This document shows, in pieces, positions 7,706 through 16,794 of a stretch of 64,000 nt of DNA. The notes beneath the pieces were generated by a model, which was given only the letters and a program-made list of their open reading frames with translations, was not told where the DNA came from and ran no database searches. Each line of letters starts with the position of its first letter. The first letter of the stretch is position 1. The position numbers and the translations under genes were made by a program. Source of the stretch: Streptomyces lienomycini. Lineage in GTDB: Bacteria; Actinomycetota; Actinomycetes; Streptomycetales; Streptomycetaceae. The stretch covers positions 6,942,001-7,006,000 of the forward strand of contig NZ_CP116257.1 in NCBI RefSeq assembly GCF_027947595.1, written 5' to 3'.

Positions 7706-10033
7706 TCAGTCGCGCAGCAGGTCCGGCACCCCCGAGCCGTCCGGCTCGTCCCGCTCGCTGGAGACGACCGTCAGCTGCTGGGTGGCCCGGGTGAGGGCGA
7801 CGTACAGCACGCGCAGTCCGGCGGGCGACTCGTCGGCGACCTCGGCCGGGGAGACCACGACCGTGGCGTCGTACTCCAGGCCCTTGGCCTCCAGGCTGCC
7901 CAGCGCCACCACGCGGTCGCCGAGCCCCTCCAGCCAGCGCCGGGCCTCCTCGCGCCGGTTCATGGCGACGACGACGCCGACGGTGCCGTCCACGAGGTCG
8001 AGCAGCCGGGCCGCCTCCGCGCGGACCGTCCGGGCGAGGGAGTCCCGCACCACCGCGAAGCGCGGCCGCACGCCGGTCGAGCGGACGGCCGACGGGGACG
8101 GCGAGCCGGGCATGGCCAGCGCCAGGACCTTCGCCGCCAGCTCGGCGATCTCGGCCGGGTTGCGGTAGTTCACGGTCAGCTCGAAGCGGCGGCGCGGACG
8201 GGTGCCGAGGGCCTCGTCACGGGCGGCGGCGGCCTCGTCGGGGTCGGACCAGGAGGACTGGGCGGGGTCGCCGACGACCGTCCAGGTGGCGTGCCGGCCG
8301 CGGCGGCCGACCATGCGCCACTGCATGGGCGTGAGGTCCTGCGCCTCGTCGACGATGACGTGCGCGTACTCGGTGCGCTCCTGGGCGAGGCGCTCGGCGC
8401 GCTCCCACTGGGTCTCCTCGCGCTGCGGCATCAGCTCCTCCAGGCCGGTGAGCTGGTCCAGCGGATCCTGCTCGCGCCGCTTGCGGGGGCGGGCCGGGGT
8501 GCCGACGATCGCCTGGAGTTCGTCGAGCAGGGCGATGTCGTGCACGGAGTGGCCCTCGCGCCGCAGCGAGCGGGCGACCTTGCGGACCTCGCCCGGGTTC
8601 AGCACCCGCCGGGCCCAGCGGCCCAGGCGCCGCTCGTCCGCCATGGCGGCCAGCACGGCGCCCGGGGTCAGCTCGGGCCACCAGGCGTCCAGGAAGCCGG
8701 TGAAGGAGTCCTCGGAGCTGACGTCCTCGTCGAAGGAGGAGCGCAGCTCGGCGGCCAGCTCGGGGTCGGTGTGCCGGGTGCCGGCGCCCGACTTCGCCCA
8801 CAGGGCGTCCAGGAGCAGCCGGCGGGCACGGGGGCGCAGCAGGTTGACGGGCGCGGTGCCGCCGAGGACGGTGTGGCGGATGCCGGCCAGCTCCTCGGCC
8901 TCCAGTTCGAGGCGGCGGCCGAAGGCGACGACCCTGAGCAGCGTCGGCGAGTCGGCCGGCTCCAGCGCTCCCCGGGCGGCCCTGCGCAGCACCCTGAGCA
9001 TGCGGGCGGAACCCTTGGCGCGGGCGGTGGCCGGGGAGTCGTACAGCGTGGCCTCCGCGCCGTCGACCAGGGAGCCGATCGCGCGGATGGCGACCTGCCC
9101 CTCCTCGCCGAGGGAGGGCAGCACGCCCTCGGTGTACGCCACGAGCAGCGGTGTCGGGGAGACGATGAGGATGCCGCCCGCGTACCGGCGCCGGTCCTGG
9201 TAGAGCAGGTACGCCGCCCGGTGCAGGGCGACGGCGGTCTTGCCGGTGCCGGGGCCGCCCTCGACGTAGGTCACGGAGGCGGCGGGGGCGCGGATCACCT
9301 GGTCCTGCTCGGCCTGGATGGACGCCACGATGTCGCGCATGGAGTGGGTGCGGGCCTGCCCGAGGGCGGCCATCAGGGCGCCGTCGCCGACCACGGCCAG
9401 CTCCTCGCCGTCCAGGCGGGCGGTGACCTCGGGCCGCATGAGGTCGTCCTCGACGCCGAGGACGCGCCGCCCCTTGGAGCGGATCACCCGTCGGCGCACG
9501 ACGCGGCCCGGGTCGACCGGCGTGGACCGGTAGAAGGGGGCGGCGGCGGGCGCCCGCCAGTCGATGACCAGCGGGGCGTAGTCGTCGTCCAGGACGCCGA
9601 TGCGGCCGATGTGCAGGGTCTCGGCGATGTCGGCGGTGTTGTCGGGCCCGAGGGCGCCCTCGGCGGGCTCGACCGCCGTGTACGCGCCGTCCGGGCCCTT
9701 CTTGCCGTCCTTGCCGAGGAGCAGGTCGATCCGGCCGAACAGGAAGTCCTCGAACTCGTTGTTCAGGCGGTTGAGGTGGATGCCGGCCCGGAAGACCTGC
9801 GCGTCGCGCTCGGCGAGGGCGCCGGGCGTGCCGACGTGGCCGCGCTGCGCGGCGTCGTGCATGAGGAACTCGGCCTCGTGGATCTTCTCCTCGAGGCGGC
9901 GGTACACCCGGTCGAGGTGCGCCTGTTCCACGTCGATCTCTCGGTCCCGTACGGAGTCCTCCCGCGCGGAGTCCCCTCGTACGGACGCGTGCGCCGAGTC
10001 GACCGCTGAATCCTGTTGAGCCTGTGCGGCCAC
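7706..10033 (-). CDS. HelD-like UvrD/Rep-superfamily ATPase
   Basis: This 775-residue protein has superfamily 1 helicase motifs: Walker A GGPGTGKTAVA (about residue 257), Walker B VDEAQDLTPMQW (about 560), GDPAQSSW, LTVNYRNPAEI, and YVALTRATQQLTVV near the C-terminus. A long N-terminal coiled region (EQAHLDRVYRRLEEKIHEAEF...LNNEFEDFLFGRIDLLL) is typical of actinobacterial HelD, which rescues and recycles stalled RNA polymerase and in some species protects it from rifamycins. A role on RNA polymerase rather than as a processive DNA helicase is therefore inferred. The start is GTG at 10033 with AAGGGGG upstream. It is monocistronic. Confidence 0.85.
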   Translation of the reverse strand: MAAQAQQDSAVDSAHASVRGDSAREDSVRDREIDVEQAHLDRVYRRLEEKIHEAEFLMHDAAQRGHVGTPGALAERDAQVFRAGIHLNRLNNEFEDFLFGRIDLLLGKDGKKGPDGAYTAVEPAEGALGPDNTADIAETLHIGRIGVLDDDYAPLVIDWRAPAAAPFYRSTPVDPGRVVRRRVIRSKGRRVLGVEDDLMRPEVTARLDGEELAVVGDGALMAALGQARTHSMRDIVASIQAEQDQVIRAPAASVTYVEGGPGTGKTAVALHRAAYLLYQDRRRYAGGILIVSPTPLLVAYTEGVLPSLGEEGQVAIRAIGSLVDGAEATLYDSPATARAKGSARMLRVLRRAARGALEPADSPTLLRVVAFGRRLELEAEELAGIRHTVLGGTAPVNLLRPRARRLLLDALWAKSGAGTRHTDPELAAELRSSFDEDVSSEDSFTGFLDAWWPELTPGAVLAAMADERRLGRWARRVLNPGEVRKVARSLRREGHSVHDIALLDELQAIVGTPARPRKRREQDPLDQLTGLEELMPQREETQWERAERLAQERTEYAHVIVDEAQDLTPMQWRMVGRRGRHATWTVVGDPAQSSWSDPDEAAAARDEALGTRPRRRFELTVNYRNPAEIAELAAKVLALAMPGSPSPSAVRSTGVRPRFAVVRDSLARTVRAEAARLLDLVDGTVGVVVAMNRREEARRWLEGLGDRVVALGSLEAKGLEYDATVVVSPAEVADESPAGLRVLYVALTRATQQLTVVSSERDEPDGSGVPDLLRD

Positions 10034-10115
10034 CGGGCCCCCTTCTGACGTGCTGGGCAGCCGTCAAAAATACGCGAAGGGGGCGCCGGAAGCTACGGCA
10101 CGCCTGGAGACGGGG

Positions 10116-10976
10116 CTACGCGTCGACCTCCACCAGTCGCTTCCCGTCGAAGGTCATGACCTCGAAGTGGGAGATCTGGTTGGGTTCGAAGGCGGCGCCG
10201 CCGTGCACGTAGAGCGGCTTCCCGCCCTTGTCGGCGGTGGCGTCGGGGATGCCGTAGCCCCGGTCGGGGACCGTCCAGGAGGTGAGGGTCTCCCGCTCGC
10301 CGTTCTTGCCGACGGCGATCAGGGAGCACTTCTGGGGGCCCCGGAGGTTCTTCAGCTCCAGGACCGTCTCGGTGCCCCAGGCCTTCCTCTGCAGGGCCAC
10401 GGTCGCGCTGACCCGGGTGGCCGGGTCGGTGGCGGTGACCCGGTCCGGCATGGCGGCGAAGGCGGACTCGGCGGGGCTCGCCGCGGTCGGCTGCGCCGCC
10501 TCGGTCCTGCGGCCGCCGCCGTCGTCGCCTCCCCCTCCGCCCGTGGTCGCCACGGCGGCGAACGGGCCGCCGATGATCAGCGCGGCCGCGGTGCCCACCA
10601 GGTAGAGGTTGCGTCGGCGTTTGCGCGCGCGGCGTTCGGCGACCTCGTCGACGAGCTTCTCCGAGAGCCGGGGGCTCGGCTTCGCGGTGAGCGACTCGGC
10701 GATCGCGGGTGTGCCGGTGCCCGGCAGATCCGCGAGCGCGGCCATCATCGGCTCCAGGCCGGCCAGCTCGTCGAGCTGCTGGGCGCACCAGTCGCAGGTG
10801 GCGAGGTGGGCCTCGAAGGCCGTCGCCTCGGCGTCGTCGAGGATTCCGAGGGCGTAGGCGCCGACGGTCTCGTGCTCGTTCGGCGCCGGTGATCCCTGCA
10901 TGGGGACAGAATTACCCGTGTCACCCGGGCCGAATCCCCCGTCGAAACCCTGAACTCCCCCGTACCCGCTCATCAC
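10116..10976 (-). CDS. rsuA: Zinc-containing anti-sigma factor RsuA
   Basis: This 286-residue single-pass membrane protein should hold SigU inactive until a signal triggers release. The N-terminal ZAS-type domain carries His57-x3-Cys61-x2-Cys64 (HLATCDWC). One membrane helix follows the basic RRARKRRRNLYLVGTAAALIIGGPFAAVA segment. The external part is a glycine/aspartate linker and a roughly 130-residue beta-rich domain (TATDPATRVSATVALQRKAWGTETVLELKNL) ending EVMTFDGKRLVEVDA. The GTG start overlaps the sigU stop (GTGA), with an ATG one codon later, so the pair is translationally coupled. The symbol follows the recalled S. coelicolor locus. Confidence 0.88.
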   Translation of the reverse strand: MMSGYGGVQGFDGGFGPGDTGNSVPMQGSPAPNEHETVGAYALGILDDAEATAFEAHLATCDWCAQQLDELAGLEPMMAALADLPGTGTPAIAESLTAKPSPRLSEKLVDEVAERRARKRRRNLYLVGTAAALIIGGPFAAVATTGGGGGDDGGGRRTEAAQPTAASPAESAFAAMPDRVTATDPATRVSATVALQRKAWGTETVLELKNLRGPQKCSLIAVGKNGERETLTSWTVPDRGYGIPDATADKGGKPLYVHGGAAFEPNQISHFEVMTFDGKRLVEVDA

Positions 10977-11551
10977 GCCGTCACCCCCCGCTCCTCCAGA
11001 GCCAGCTTCATCGAACGCAGGGCGTAGAACACCCGGGAGCGAACGGTGCCGCTGGGTATGCCCAGTGTCTGCGCCGCCTCATTGACGGTACGCCCCTTGA
11101 AGTACGTCTCGACGAGGACCTCCCGGTGGGCCGGGGTCAGGTCGTCGAGCGCGTCCGACAGCGTCATCAGCCACAGCGCCTTGTCGATCTCGTCCTCCGC
11201 GGGGATGACCTCCAGCGGCGACGGATCGACCTCCTGCGGCCGGGCCTGCCGGCTGCGGTGGCCGTCGATGACGATGCGACGCGCGACCGTCACCAGCCAG
11301 GGGCGTACCGATCCGGTCGCCCGGTTGAGCTGACCGGCGTTCTTCCAGGCACGGATGAGCGTCTCCTGGACGACGTCCTCGGCGCGCTGGCGGTCCCCCG
11401 CGACCAGCCGCAGCACATAGGCCAGCAAGGGGCCGGCGTGCTCGCGGTACAGCGCGCGCATCAGCTCCTCGTCGGGTTCCGAGGACGACTGCGACATGCG
11501 ATGTCGGGCCCTCGCACCACGTTCACCGGCCACGACGGAATCCTTGCGCAC
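10973..11551 (-). CDS. sigU: ECF RNA polymerase sigma factor SigU
   Basis: This is a two-domain extracytoplasmic-function sigma factor of about 192 residues. Region 2 is ELMRALYREHAGPLLAYVLRLVAGDRQRAEDVVQETLIRAWKN. Region 4 is DDLTPAHREVLVETYFKGRTVNEAAQTLGIPSGTVRSRVFYALRSMKLAL, containing the helix-turn-helix. The start is placed at GTG 11551 because GGAGG sits five bases upstream; ATG 11497 would give 174 residues and lose only a tail not conserved in the family. The SigU regulon in S. coelicolor is linked to cell-envelope and secretion functions. Coupled to rsuA. Confidence 0.88.
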   Translation of the reverse strand: MRKDSVVAGERGARARHRMSQSSSEPDEELMRALYREHAGPLLAYVLRLVAGDRQRAEDVVQETLIRAWKNAGQLNRATGSVRPWLVTVARRIVIDGHRSRQARPQEVDPSPLEVIPAEDEIDKALWLMTLSDALDDLTPAHREVLVETYFKGRTVNEAAQTLGIPSGTVRSRVFYALRSMKLALEERGVTA

Positions 11552-11747
11552 GCCCACCTCCGATGTCCGGGGGTTCCCCCAGTCGGTCGCTCGCCCATTC
11601 GGTACGGACGTGAAGTGCGGCGTGTTCAAAGGGGGATGGCGGATTTCTCGGGGACGGCACGGCGAGGGGGGACACTGCGGCACATAACCGCCCCTATCTC
11701 TTCACATCTCTGTCACACCGGTGTGCGTGGTTTCCGGCGGGCCTGGT

Positions 11748-12338
11748 TCAGCGGGCGAGGGCGGCGCGGCGGCGGTGTCGGGCGACGCGCTCGCGGTTGC
11801 CGCAGATCTCGCTGGAGCACCAGCGCCGGCGCCGGCCGCGGGAGGTGTCGAGGTAGACGATGGGGCAGTTGTCGCCCTCGCACTGCCGCAGGCCCGCCCG
11901 GGCGACCGGGTCGGTGAGCAGTTCCACGGCGTCCCGCGCGAGGGCGCCGAGCAGCGCCGAGCACCGCGGCGGCCCGGTCAGCTCCCGCACCAGTACGCCG
12001 TCCTCGCCGGGCACCGCACGGGGCGCCGGGGGTGCGGCGAGGGCGAGTTCGTTGACGCGGGCGAGCGCGAGGTCGTACGGGCGGGCACGCGGTGCCGGTC
12101 GGGCGCGCACCAGTCTCGCGGTCTCGCAGCGCAGTTCGCGGAAGCCGGTCAGCCAGGAGGGGTCGGCGTGGGCCAGCGGCGTGCCGGGCGGGACGAGTCC
12201 GGAGCCGGTGATCCAGGCGCGCAGGGCGTCCAGGGAGCCGAGGCGTTCCACGGGGTGGGTGGTGGCGATGAGGTCCAGGCAGATCCGCCCGGTGTCGAAC
12301 CGCAGCTCGTAGGGGTCGGTGGCCGTACCCAGTGCCAT
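11748..12338 (-). CDS. CGNR zinc-finger protein with N-terminal ABATE domain
   Basis: This is a putative 196-residue DNA-binding regulator. Residues 10-120 match the ABATE-type ligand or stress domain (RFDTGRICLDLIATTHP...LDALRAWI). The C-terminus is a CGNR zinc finger: RQCEGDNCPIVYLDTSRGRRRRWCSSEICGNRERVARHRRR, with Cys pairs in CEGDNC and CSSEICGN. The ATG at 12338 has AGGAA upstream. It stands alone, with about 200 non-coding bases before the next gene; its target is unknown. GC and codon use match neighbours. Confidence 0.85.
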   Translation of the reverse strand: MALGTATDPYELRFDTGRICLDLIATTHPVERLGSLDALRAWITGSGLVPPGTPLAHADPSWLTGFRELRCETARLVRARPAPRARPYDLALARVNELALAAPPAPRAVPGEDGVLVRELTGPPRCSALLGALARDAVELLTDPVARAGLRQCEGDNCPIVYLDTSRGRRRRWCSSEICGNRERVARHRRRAALAR

Positions 12339-12539
12339 GTTCCTGTCACCGCCTAGGGCTTGCCCGCCGGGGCGCGGGCCGGGAAGGGGAGCAGGGGGCC
12401 GCTTGCGGACCACTGCCTCTACAGTGCCTGCCCGCGTGCGCGCCCGGAACCCCTCGTACCGCCGCCGCGTGGACGCTCGCGTATGCGCCCGCGCGTCCGG
12501 GCCATGTCCGGCGTGCGGCGGCGCCCGTTGACTGGACGC

Positions 12540-13052
12540 ATGGCAGACAACGACAGGGAGCGGCGGTCCCGCACCGCCGGTGGAGTGCTGGTCGCGGCCA
12601 CGGTCGCCGCGGGTCTGATGGCCGGGACGTTCTACGTCTTCGCCTGCGCCGTGATGCCCGCGCTGGCCCGCAGCGACGACCGGGTGTACGTCGCGGTGAT
12701 GCGCGACGTCAACGAGGTCATCGAGAACCCGGTGTTCCTGCTGGGCTTCATGGGGGCGCTGGTGCTGGCGGGGCTGGCGGGGTGGCAGTCCCGCCGTGTG
12801 CCGGGCCGTTGGTGGGTCCTGGCGGGCGCGACGGCGTACGCGCTCGCCTTCCTGGTCACCGTGGCCGGGAACGTCCCGCTCAACGACGCCCTGGCGCGGC
12901 CCGGCGATCCGGCGGCGCTGCGCGAGCGGTTCGAGGACCCGTGGGTGGCGTGGAACACCGTCCGTGCCGTGCTGTCGACGGTGGCGACGGGGTGCCTGGC
13001 CGCGGGGCTCCTGGTCCGGGGGCGCGGGCGGCACGGCTCGGCGAACCGGTGA
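12540..13052 (+). CDS. DUF1772 family membrane protein
   Basis: This 170-residue protein has four predicted membrane helices: AGGVLVAATVAAGLMAGTFYVFA, PVFLLGFMGALVLAGLAG, WWVLAGATAYALAFLVTVAGNVPLN and TVRAVLSTVATGCLAAGLLV. The conserved GNVPLND and WNTVRA motifs mark the DUF1772/anthrone-oxygenase-like family, found in some polyketide clusters and widely elsewhere with no known role. No polyketide genes are nearby, so an enzymatic role cannot be claimed. The ribosome site is weak. The stop lies seven bases from the convergent nnaR stop. Confidence 0.8.
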   Translation: MADNDRERRSRTAGGVLVAATVAAGLMAGTFYVFACAVMPALARSDDRVYVAVMRDVNEVIENPVFLLGFMGALVLAGLAGWQSRRVPGRWWVLAGATAYALAFLVTVAGNVPLNDALARPGDPAALRERFEDPWVAWNTVRAVLSTVATGCLAAGLLVRGRGRHGSANR

Positions 13053-13059
13053 CGGGCCC

Positions 13060-14238
13060 TCAGTCCGTCGTGTACTTGGCGTCCGTGGCCGGGTCCAGGG
13101 ACAGGCGGTAGCCGCGCTTGACCACCGTCTGGATCAGCTTGGGGGCGCCGAGGGACGTGCGCAGGCGGGCCATCGCGGTCTCGACGGCGTGTTCGTCGCG
13201 GCCGGTGCCCGGCAGGGCGCGCAGCAGCTCCGCGCGGGGCACGACCCAGCCGGGCCGCCGGGCGAGGGCACGCAGCAGGGCCATGCCGGCGGGCGGCACG
13301 GGCCTCGGGTCGCCGTCGACGAGCACCGCGTGGCCGCGGATCTCCAGCCGGTACCCGGCGACCGGCAGGGCGCGGGCGCGGGCCGGCAGCTCCTGGCAGA
13401 GCAGTTGGACGAGGGGGCCGAGCCGGAAGCGTTCGGGCTGGACCGTGGCGACGCCGTGTGCCTGGAGCGGCACCGCGGTGACCGGTCCGACGCAGGCCGG
13501 CAGCACGTCGTGCCCGAACGCGGCGAGCAGGTCCGGCAGCAGACCCCGCTCCTCGGCCCGGCCCAGCAGGGACACCGCGGCGGGCGCGCTGGTGAACGTC
13601 ACGGCGTCCACGCCCCGCGACACGGCGGCGTCCAGCAACCGGTCCACGGGGCCGAGGTCCTCCGGCGGCAGCCACCGGTACACGGGCACCCCGACGACGT
13701 CGGCGCCGGCCTCGCGCAGCGCCTCCACGAACCCCGGCAGCGGCTCACCGTGCAGCTGTACGGCGATCCGGCGGCCCGCGACGCCTTCCTCCAGGAGCCG
13801 GTCGAGCACCTCGGCCATCGACTCCGACGCCGGTGACCAGCGCTCGGTGAGTCCCGCGGCCCGCACCGCCCCCTTGACCTTGGGCCCGCGCGCCAGCAGC
13901 TCCACCGCGCGCAGCCGTTCCAGCAGCGCGTCGCCGAGCCCCCAGCCGTCCGCGGCCTCGACCCACCCCCTGAACCCGATGGCGGTGGTGGCGACGACGA
14001 CGTCCGGGGCCCGGTCGACGATCCTCTTGGTCGCGGACATCAGCTCGGCGTCGTCGGAGAGCGGCACGATCCGCAGCGCCGGCGCGTACTGGACGGCGGC
14101 ACCGCGCCGCCCCAGCAGCGCGCCCAGTTCGTCGGCCCGGCGGGCGGCGGTCACGCCCACGGTGAATCCGGCCAGCGGACCGTGGTCGGGCCGCCGCGCC
14201 TTCCCGCCCCCGCCGTCCGCGTCGCTCACGTCGTCCAT
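13060..14238 (-). CDS. nnaR: HemD-domain/winged-helix regulator of nitrate and nitrite assimilation
   Basis: This 392-residue protein fuses a uroporphyrinogen-III synthase-like domain (about 20-265: GFTVGVTAARRADELGALLGRRGAAV... AVTFTSAPAAVSLL) to an OmpR/PhoB-type winged helix (about 290-385: YRLEIRGHAVLVDGDPRPVPPAGMALLRAL...TVVKRGYRLSLDP). This is the NnaR architecture; in Streptomyces it works with GlnR on nitrate and nitrite genes. Its position after narK supports that role. Haem synthesis is unlikely because hemD normally sits in a hem cluster. The gene is separated from narK by 114 bases that may hold its own promoter. Confidence 0.85.
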   Translation of the reverse strand: MDDVSDADGGGGKARRPDHGPLAGFTVGVTAARRADELGALLGRRGAAVQYAPALRIVPLSDDAELMSATKRIVDRAPDVVVATTAIGFRGWVEAADGWGLGDALLERLRAVELLARGPKVKGAVRAAGLTERWSPASESMAEVLDRLLEEGVAGRRIAVQLHGEPLPGFVEALREAGADVVGVPVYRWLPPEDLGPVDRLLDAAVSRGVDAVTFTSAPAAVSLLGRAEERGLLPDLLAAFGHDVLPACVGPVTAVPLQAHGVATVQPERFRLGPLVQLLCQELPARARALPVAGYRLEIRGHAVLVDGDPRPVPPAGMALLRALARRPGWVVPRAELLRALPGTGRDEHAVETAMARLRTSLGAPKLIQTVVKRGYRLSLDPATDAKYTTD

Positions 14239-14332
14239 TGTTCGCCGCGCTCCGATCCGTTCGCACCCGCGTGCACAGTCACCTGGCGACCGAGCCTGTC
14301 AACGGTGCGTGACGGGCTCGGTTCCGCCTCAT

Positions 14333-14352
14333 GTCACCAGTGTTACGTCACC
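14333..14352. promoter_or_regulatory. GTCAC/GTTAC repeats upstream of nnaR (possible GlnR or NnaR site)
   Basis: On the minus strand GGTGAC, GTAAC and GTGAC follow one another just after the narK stop and about 100 bases before nnaR. GTnAC half-sites are part of the GlnR box as I recall it, but the paired GaAAC halves are not clear, so this is only a candidate. Confidence 0.3.
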
Positions 14353-15714
14353 TCACACCTCGGCGTGGCGGAGCCCGGCCCCCACCCGTTCCCGGCCGAC
14401 CGCGCCCTCCGGCGTCCGGACGGCGGGACGACGAAGGTATACCGCCCACGTCACGGCGAAGCACACGGCGTAGAAGGCGAGGAACGCGACGAAGGCGCCC
14501 GTGCCCGAGCCGGAGGACAGGAAGGACTGCCGGAAGGCGAGGTTGACGGCGACTCCGCCGAGCGCGCCCACCGCGCCGATCAGCCCCATGGAGGCGCCGG
14601 AGAGCCGGCGCCCGTACGCCACCGCTTCCTCCCCCGTCAGCCCCTTGTCCAGCGCCTTGTTCTGGAAGATCCCCGGGATCATCTTGAACGTCGAGCCGTT
14701 GCCCAGCCCGCTGAGCACGAACAGCACCACGAACACGGCCGCGAACAGCCCGAGCGACTCCGCCAGGCCGGCCGCGACGAGGGCGGCCGTGGCGGCGGCC
14801 ATGGCGACGAAGTTCCACAGGGTGATCCGCGCGCCGCCGTACCGGTCGGCGAGCCTGCCGCCCAGCGGCCGGACGAGGGAGCCGAGCAGCGGACCGATGA
14901 AGGTGAGGTAGGCCGCCTGGAGCGGGGTGCGCCCGAACTGGCTCTGCAGCACCTGCCCGAAGGCGAAGCTGTAGCCGATGAACGAGCCGAACGTGCCGAC
15001 GTACAGCACCGACATGATCCAGGTGTGGGCCTGCCGGGCGGCGTCCTTGGCGGCCCCGGTGTCGTTCCTCACGGAGGCCAGGTTGTCCATGAAGCAGGCG
15101 GCGAGGACGGCGGCCGCCAGGATCAGCGGGATGTAGACGCCCAGCAGCACCCGGGGCCCGCCGCTCGCCCCGATGATCGCGAGGGCGACGAGCTGGATGA
15201 CCGGCACGCCGATGTTGCCGCCCCCGGCGTTGAGGCCGAGCGCCCAGCCCTTCTTCCTGAGCGGGAAGAAGGCGTTGATGTTGGTCATGGAGGAGGCGAA
15301 GTTGCCGCCGCCGATGCCGGCCAGCATCCCGACGAGCAGGAACGTCGAGAAGGAGGTCCCCGGTTCCATGACGGCGAAGGCCGCGACGGTCGGCACCAGC
15401 AGCAGCCCGGCGGAGGCGATCGTCCAGTTCCGCCCGCCGAAGACGGCGACGGCGAAGGTGTACGGCACCCGCACGACCGCGCCGACGAGCGTCACCGCGG
15501 ACGTCAGCAGGAACTTGTCGGCGGGAGTCAGCCCGTACTCCGGGCCCATGAAGAGCACCAGCACGGACCACAGCGTCCAGACCGAGAACCCGATGTGCTC
15601 CGAGAGCACGGAGAAGAACAGGTTCCGCCGGGCGGTCCGCTCCCCCGTCTCCCTCCAGAAGGTCTCGTCCTCCGGATCCCAGTACGCGATCCAGCGGCCG
15701 CCAGGGACTGTCAT
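14353..15714 (-). CDS. narK: Nitrate/nitrite transporter (NarK, MFS NNP family)
   Basis: This 453-residue integral membrane protein has about 12 helices. The nitrate-signature glycines appear in AGIGGGNFASSMTNINAFFP and in NAGGGNIGVPVIQLVA, typical of nitrate/nitrite porters. It should import nitrate or export nitrite. The N-terminus WDPEDETFWRETGERTARRNLFFSVLSEHIGF is typical of actinobacterial NarK. The ATG at 15714 is chosen because GGAGG lies directly upstream; an in-frame ATG at 15735 lies upstream of that site. The regulator gene nnaR is immediately downstream. Confidence 0.92.
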   Translation of the reverse strand: MTVPGGRWIAYWDPEDETFWRETGERTARRNLFFSVLSEHIGFSVWTLWSVLVLFMGPEYGLTPADKFLLTSAVTLVGAVVRVPYTFAVAVFGGRNWTIASAGLLLVPTVAAFAVMEPGTSFSTFLLVGMLAGIGGGNFASSMTNINAFFPLRKKGWALGLNAGGGNIGVPVIQLVALAIIGASGGPRVLLGVYIPLILAAAVLAACFMDNLASVRNDTGAAKDAARQAHTWIMSVLYVGTFGSFIGYSFAFGQVLQSQFGRTPLQAAYLTFIGPLLGSLVRPLGGRLADRYGGARITLWNFVAMAAATAALVAAGLAESLGLFAAVFVVLFVLSGLGNGSTFKMIPGIFQNKALDKGLTGEEAVAYGRRLSGASMGLIGAVGALGGVAVNLAFRQSFLSSGSGTGAFVAFLAFYAVCFAVTWAVYLRRPAVRTPEGAVGRERVGAGLRHAEV

Positions 15715-15846
15715 GACGCCTCCACGGTGCTCCACAGCTCGTTCGCACCGAAGCTAGGCAGGACGCGTTTCGGGCCGGTGGGGCTGTGGATGACCGGAAG
15801 GGAACGTTGCTCTCACCCGCCGCCGGTACGGGATGAGAGAACACGC

Positions 15847-16713
15847 TCAGCCCTGCGGGGGCCGCTGCTGCCAGTGCGGGTTCTGCTGCGGCGGGGCGTA
15901 CGGCTGCGGGGCGTACGCCTGCGGGGCCTGCTGGGGCGGGTACGGCTGGGGCTGCTGGGCCGGGTGGGGCTGCTGCGGCTGGGCGTACGGCTGGGGCGGC
16001 TGCCCGTACGGCTGCTGCGGCTGGGCGTACGGCGGCTGCTGGGGCGGGTACGGCTGCTGCGGTCCGCCGTAGGGCTGCTGCGGCGGCTGGGCGGCGTACG
16101 GGCCGGGGGCCGGCTGTCCGTAGCCCCCGGGCGGGAGGTAGCGCACCCGCCCCTCCTCGTCGGCCACCGGCGTGAAGCCGGCGGCCCCCAGCCGGGCCGC
16201 GAACCTGGCGTTGCGCTTGCGGGTGACGAGGAAGCCGACGCCCAGGATCGCCAGGACGACGAGCCAGACGACCGCGGCCACGACGAAGTCGTCGGAGGAG
16301 CCGCCCGCGCGGTAGGCGAGGACGACGCAGCCGACGGTGACGCCGAGCGCGCCGTAGCCCATCCGCTTCTCGGCGTTCTTGCCGGTGAGGTCGAAGTTGA
16401 TGCGGGCCTTGAGCAGTTCGAAGGCGTCCGGCACCAGCGGCGGCAGCGAGACGCCGTCCCCGGCGTTCGGGTACTGCGCCCAGTTCTGCGCGGCCCGGGT
16501 CCGGGCCTGCGGGCTCGGGTCGGGAAGCAGGAGCATGGTGAGCGAGGCGTTGTTCCCGCCGCCCTGGCGCACGTCGGCGTACTCGTAGCCGAACTGCTGG
16601 GCGACGAAGGCGAGTCTGGCGAGCTTCTTCACGGACGCCATCGGGCTGGTGAGCTGGACCGGCTCCCCGCTCGCCATCAACCGCAGCATCTTCTGCGTCT
16701 GCCGCCTGCTCAT
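15847..16713 (-). CDS. Membrane protein with PYGQP-rich C-terminal tail
   Basis: I do not recognise a family for this 288-residue protein. Residues 1-105 are soluble (MSRRQTQKMLRLMASGEPVQL...LLKARINFDLTGKN); two helices follow (YGALGVTVGCVVLAYRAG and FVVAAVVWLVVLAILGVGFLVT), then a basic stretch and a short GFTPVADEEGRVRYLPPGG segment. The last 90 residues are a low-complexity tail of repeated QQPYGxPQQP units, likely disordered and cytoplasmic. Such tails in Streptomyces often occur on membrane scaffolds. It is monocistronic, between narK and the mat region. Confidence 0.75.
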   Translation of the reverse strand: MSRRQTQKMLRLMASGEPVQLTSPMASVKKLARLAFVAQQFGYEYADVRQGGGNNASLTMLLLPDPSPQARTRAAQNWAQYPNAGDGVSLPPLVPDAFELLKARINFDLTGKNAEKRMGYGALGVTVGCVVLAYRAGGSSDDFVVAAVVWLVVLAILGVGFLVTRKRNARFAARLGAAGFTPVADEEGRVRYLPPGGYGQPAPGPYAAQPPQQPYGGPQQPYPPQQPPYAQPQQPYGQPPQPYAQPQQPHPAQQPQPYPPQQAPQAYAPQPYAPPQQNPHWQQRPPQG

Positions 16714-16794
16714 TCCGCCCGCTCCCCCTGACCGCTCACGCCACGCTGTTCACCCGCGCGACCGGGGCAGTCTCGCACGGAGGGCCGGCACGCG

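Noticed and set aside
13060..14238. Haem-biosynthesis hemD
   Set aside because: A C-terminal winged helix is fused to the HemD domain and the neighbour is narK, which fits the NnaR regulator instead.
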